A DNA stretch of 6,195 nt from Acidobacteria bacterium CG_4_9_14_3_um_filter_49_7. Lineage in GTDB: Bacteria > Acidobacteriota > Holophagae > Thermotomaculales > Thermotomaculaceae. Below the pieces are notes generated by a model that was given only the letters and a program-made list of their open reading frames with translations, was not told the DNA's origin and did no database searches. Shown one piece after another: positions 4,139-6,195 of this stretch; within the stretch, counting starts at the first letter, position 1; each line of letters starts with the position of its first letter. The stretch spans positions 1-6,195 of the forward strand of contig PFTO01000062.1 of the NCBI GenBank assembly GCA_002789615.1, written 5' to 3'. A program made the position numbers and the translations under genes.

Positions 4139-6195
4139 ATGGAGAAAAGGGAATCGTACGGCAAGAAACACCGGAAAATCGGATCATGGGCAGGATTGGC
4201 AATTATATCCGTATTTTTTTTACTCCCATCCGGGTGCAACCACACTGCAAAGCAGAAATCAGCCCAAAAACCAACTTATTCCATTGAAACCGCAAAGGAA
4301 ATTTCTCATATCACCTCAGGAATCATTTCCTCCTCCGAACCCATTCGGATACGCTTTGTCCATCCGATTGTGGATGAAAACCAGGTAAATTCCCCATTGA
4401 AACTTCCGGTGTTCCATTTTTCGCCGGAAATCTCCGGCCACGCAGTCTGGCAGGACGAGCAGACATTGGCTTTCGTTTCAGACCATCCCTTGAGTCTGGG
4501 ACAATCCTATACCGGTAAGCTTGATGTAGCCGCCCTGCTGCCCAGCCAGAAGGAATCGGCATTAAAAGAAATTGATCTGGCCTTCCAGGTTGCAAAAAGA
4601 GAACTTGTCCGACTGGATGGCAGCTTCACCGCCGCTCAGACCGGAAAAGCATCAGAAGCGGCTTTTGAAGGAACCATAGACTTCACGGAACCCTGCACCA
4701 TCGACATGGTAAAAAAGTCAATTTCACTGGACCTGGACGGCCGGGACATCCGGGCCGTGTGGATGATGCGCGAGGATCAGAAGCGTTTTACTTTCACCAT
4801 TCCTTCCATTTCACGGGAAAAATCAACCAGAACCCTTGTGGTCCGAATCAATTCGGAACCCCTTGGTCTTTCCACCGGGATGGAAAGAAAATTTCTGCTG
4901 GAACCCGTAAAGGTGTTCAAGGTTTCCCGTTTTGAGACCTTCCAGAATGGGGACAGAGGCTTTGCGATTATCTTTTCTGACCGCCTGGACATGAAGCAGG
5001 ACATCAATGGATTCATTTCCGTGGAACCCGCAGTGCAATTTACCATGAAAAAAAGCGCAAGCAAGATTCTTGTAACCGGTTCCTTCAAACCAGGGGAAGG
5101 ATATGCCATTACGGCCCACAAAGGCATTAGCAACATCTGGGGTGCACGTTTGAAAGAAGCCGCTGTTCACAGTGTCACCTTTCAGAATCTGAACCCCTCC
5201 ATTCAGTTTGTAAAAGACGGAATTTTCCTTCCATCCAGCAACAAACAAAACGTCCGTTTTACAGCTGTTAACGTCCGCAAGGTCAAGATAACAGTTCAGC
5301 AGGTGTTTTCTTCCACGCTGGGTCAGTATCTCCAGGTGGCTGAGACAAACGCCCAAAAGACCCGCAGCGACAATTTCAATGAAAGTGACCGCGTAGGGGT
5401 AAAGGTTGCGGAACAAACCCTCACACTCTCCGGAAAGCTTAATGACAAAGAGCAATATGCCATTGACATGAGTAAGTTGATTCGGAAAGGGACATTGGGG
5501 ATGTTCCTGGTCTCCCTCAGTTTTCAGAGGGAAGACATGATACCGGAAACCAAAGCAGCTTCCTATGGCAATTATACTGACTGGTACAATGACCCGAAGG
5601 CGCCCGGTTACATGTGGCGCCACGCCAGGATATACAAACCGGTGCTGGTAACGGACATTGGCCTGACCCACTATGGCACTGGGAAACACCATGTAGTCAT
5701 TGCCACAGACCTGCTTTCCGCTGGACCGATATCCGGGGTCACGGTGGAACTTCGCAGCTACCAGGATCAGATAATTCAGACCGCGGTCACAAACCGAAGA
5801 GGGAAAGCCGAATTTACCAATGTGAACAGGGATGTATACTACGTCCGAGGTAAATACAGGGACAACACGACCTTTCTCCTGAATTCCGCCATGGCATGGA
5901 ACGTTTCTTCCTTCGACGTCGGGGGAAGCGAAGTGAACAAGGAGAATTTACGGGCATTCGTGTTCACAGACAGGGGCGTGTACCGTCCCGGTGATGAGGT
6001 TCACCTGTCCCTGATTGTAAGAAACGAGGAAGGCACTTTCCCTGAAAACCACCCTGTAACCTTGACACTTACCAATCCGAAGCAACAGGTGGCACTGAAA
6101 TCCACATTGCGAAAAGGAAAAGACGGCTTCTATGTCTTTCGGTTCACAACTGCGGAGAATGATCCAACCGGTGTCTGGCAGGCGAAAATAACTGC
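4139..6195 (+). CDS. Alpha-2-macroglobulin family lipoprotein, N-terminal part (3' end outside window)
   Basis: The frame is open from ATG 4139 to the window end: 685 complete codons, no stop. The N-terminus is basic (KRESYGKKHRK), followed by a hydrophobic stretch at about 17-30 and S-G-C33. This resembles a lipobox, although Leu lies at -4 and Pro at -3, so lipidation is likely but atypical. Residues 65-130 look like an Ig-like Big_5-type domain (EPIRIRFVHPI, then TLAFVSDHPLSLGQSYTGKL), and further beta-rich macroglobulin-type domains follow. FTDRGVYRPGDEVHLSLIVR (609-628) is the diagnostic A2M N-domain motif. Bacterial members usually exceed 1,500 residues and act as periplasmic protease traps, often beside the gene for penicillin-binding protein 1C. 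The thioester motif (CxEQ) and partner gene would lie beyond the window, so trap function cannot be confirmed. E. coli relatives are YfhM and YfaS; the placement of the motif near residue 610 does not decide between them. Confidence 0.92.
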   Translation, partial: MEKRESYGKKHRKIGSWAGLAIISVFFLLPSGCNHTAKQKSAQKPTYSIETAKEISHITSGIISSSEPIRIRFVHPIVDENQVNSPLKLPVFHFSPEISGHAVWQDEQTLAFVSDHPLSLGQSYTGKLDVAALLPSQKESALKEIDLAFQVAKRELVRLDGSFTAAQTGKASEAAFEGTIDFTEPCTIDMVKKSISLDLDGRDIRAVWMMREDQKRFTFTIPSISREKSTRTLVVRINSEPLGLSTGMERKFLLEPVKVFKVSRFETFQNGDRGFAIIFSDRLDMKQDINGFISVEPAVQFTMKKSASKILVTGSFKPGEGYAITAHKGISNIWGARLKEAAVHSVTFQNLNPSIQFVKDGIFLPSSNKQNVRFTAVNVRKVKITVQQVFSSTLGQYLQVAETNAQKTRSDNFNESDRVGVKVAEQTLTLSGKLNDKEQYAIDMSKLIRKGTLGMFLVSLSFQREDMIPETKAASYGNYTDWYNDPKAPGYMWRHARIYKPVLVTDIGLTHYGTGKHHVVIATDLLSAGPISGVTVELRSYQDQIIQTAVTNRRGKAEFTNVNRDVYYVRGKYRDNTTFLLNSAMAWNVSSFDVGGSEVNKENLRAFVFTDRGVYRPGDEVHLSLIVRNEEGTFPENHPVTLTLTNPKQQVALKSTLRKGKDGFYVFRFTTAENDPTGVWQAKIT

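Noticed and set aside
4823..5692. 289-codon open frame on the minus strand
   Set aside because: It lies wholly opposite the alpha-2-macroglobulin-like frame, which continues unbroken through it with recognisable motifs on both sides. No ribosome site or family signal is present.

Overview
This 6.2 kb window is ordinary bacterial chromosome with compact genes, mostly strong Shine-Dalgarno sites and moderate GC. Two predicted lipoproteins and an alpha-2-macroglobulin-like protein point to a Gram-negative (diderm) host. The regular Shine-Dalgarno sites argue against Bacteroidota, and a probable selenocysteine (Sec) codon implies a Sec-decoding lineage such as Desulfobacterota. That placement is inference only. 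No mobile element, CRISPR array, tRNA or rRNA is visible.

Layout. All genes up to about 4.0 kb lie on the minus strand, so they are read right to left. (a) A pepT peptidase gene (4014 to 2779) is followed three bases later by a gene for an unrecognised two-helix membrane protein (2775 to 2257); the two probably form an operon. (b) A short Pro/Ala/Glu-rich lipoprotein gene (2104 to 1850) has its own sigma70-like promoter and a clear bidirectional intrinsic terminator. (c) A small two-helix membrane protein gene (1701 to 1402) resembles the DUF6132 family and has an in-frame TGA at codon 30. A GGUC-loop hairpin, the signature of a bacterial SECIS element, lies 19 bases after it. (d) A CWEN-type nitrilase gene runs from 1245 to 328. 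(e) A second small membrane protein gene (134 off the left edge, DUF6713-like) is broken or recoded by an in-frame TAG at codon 26; its Shine-Dalgarno region is duplicated exactly. (f) Divergent from pepT, a large alpha-2-macroglobulin-type lipoprotein gene starts at 4139 on the plus strand and runs off the right edge.

The genes do not form one pathway. The most interesting item is the candidate selenoprotein at 1402..1701, which standard gene callers would cut to 29 codons or miss. The TAG-interrupted gene at the left edge is a second, independent recoding-or-decay puzzle.
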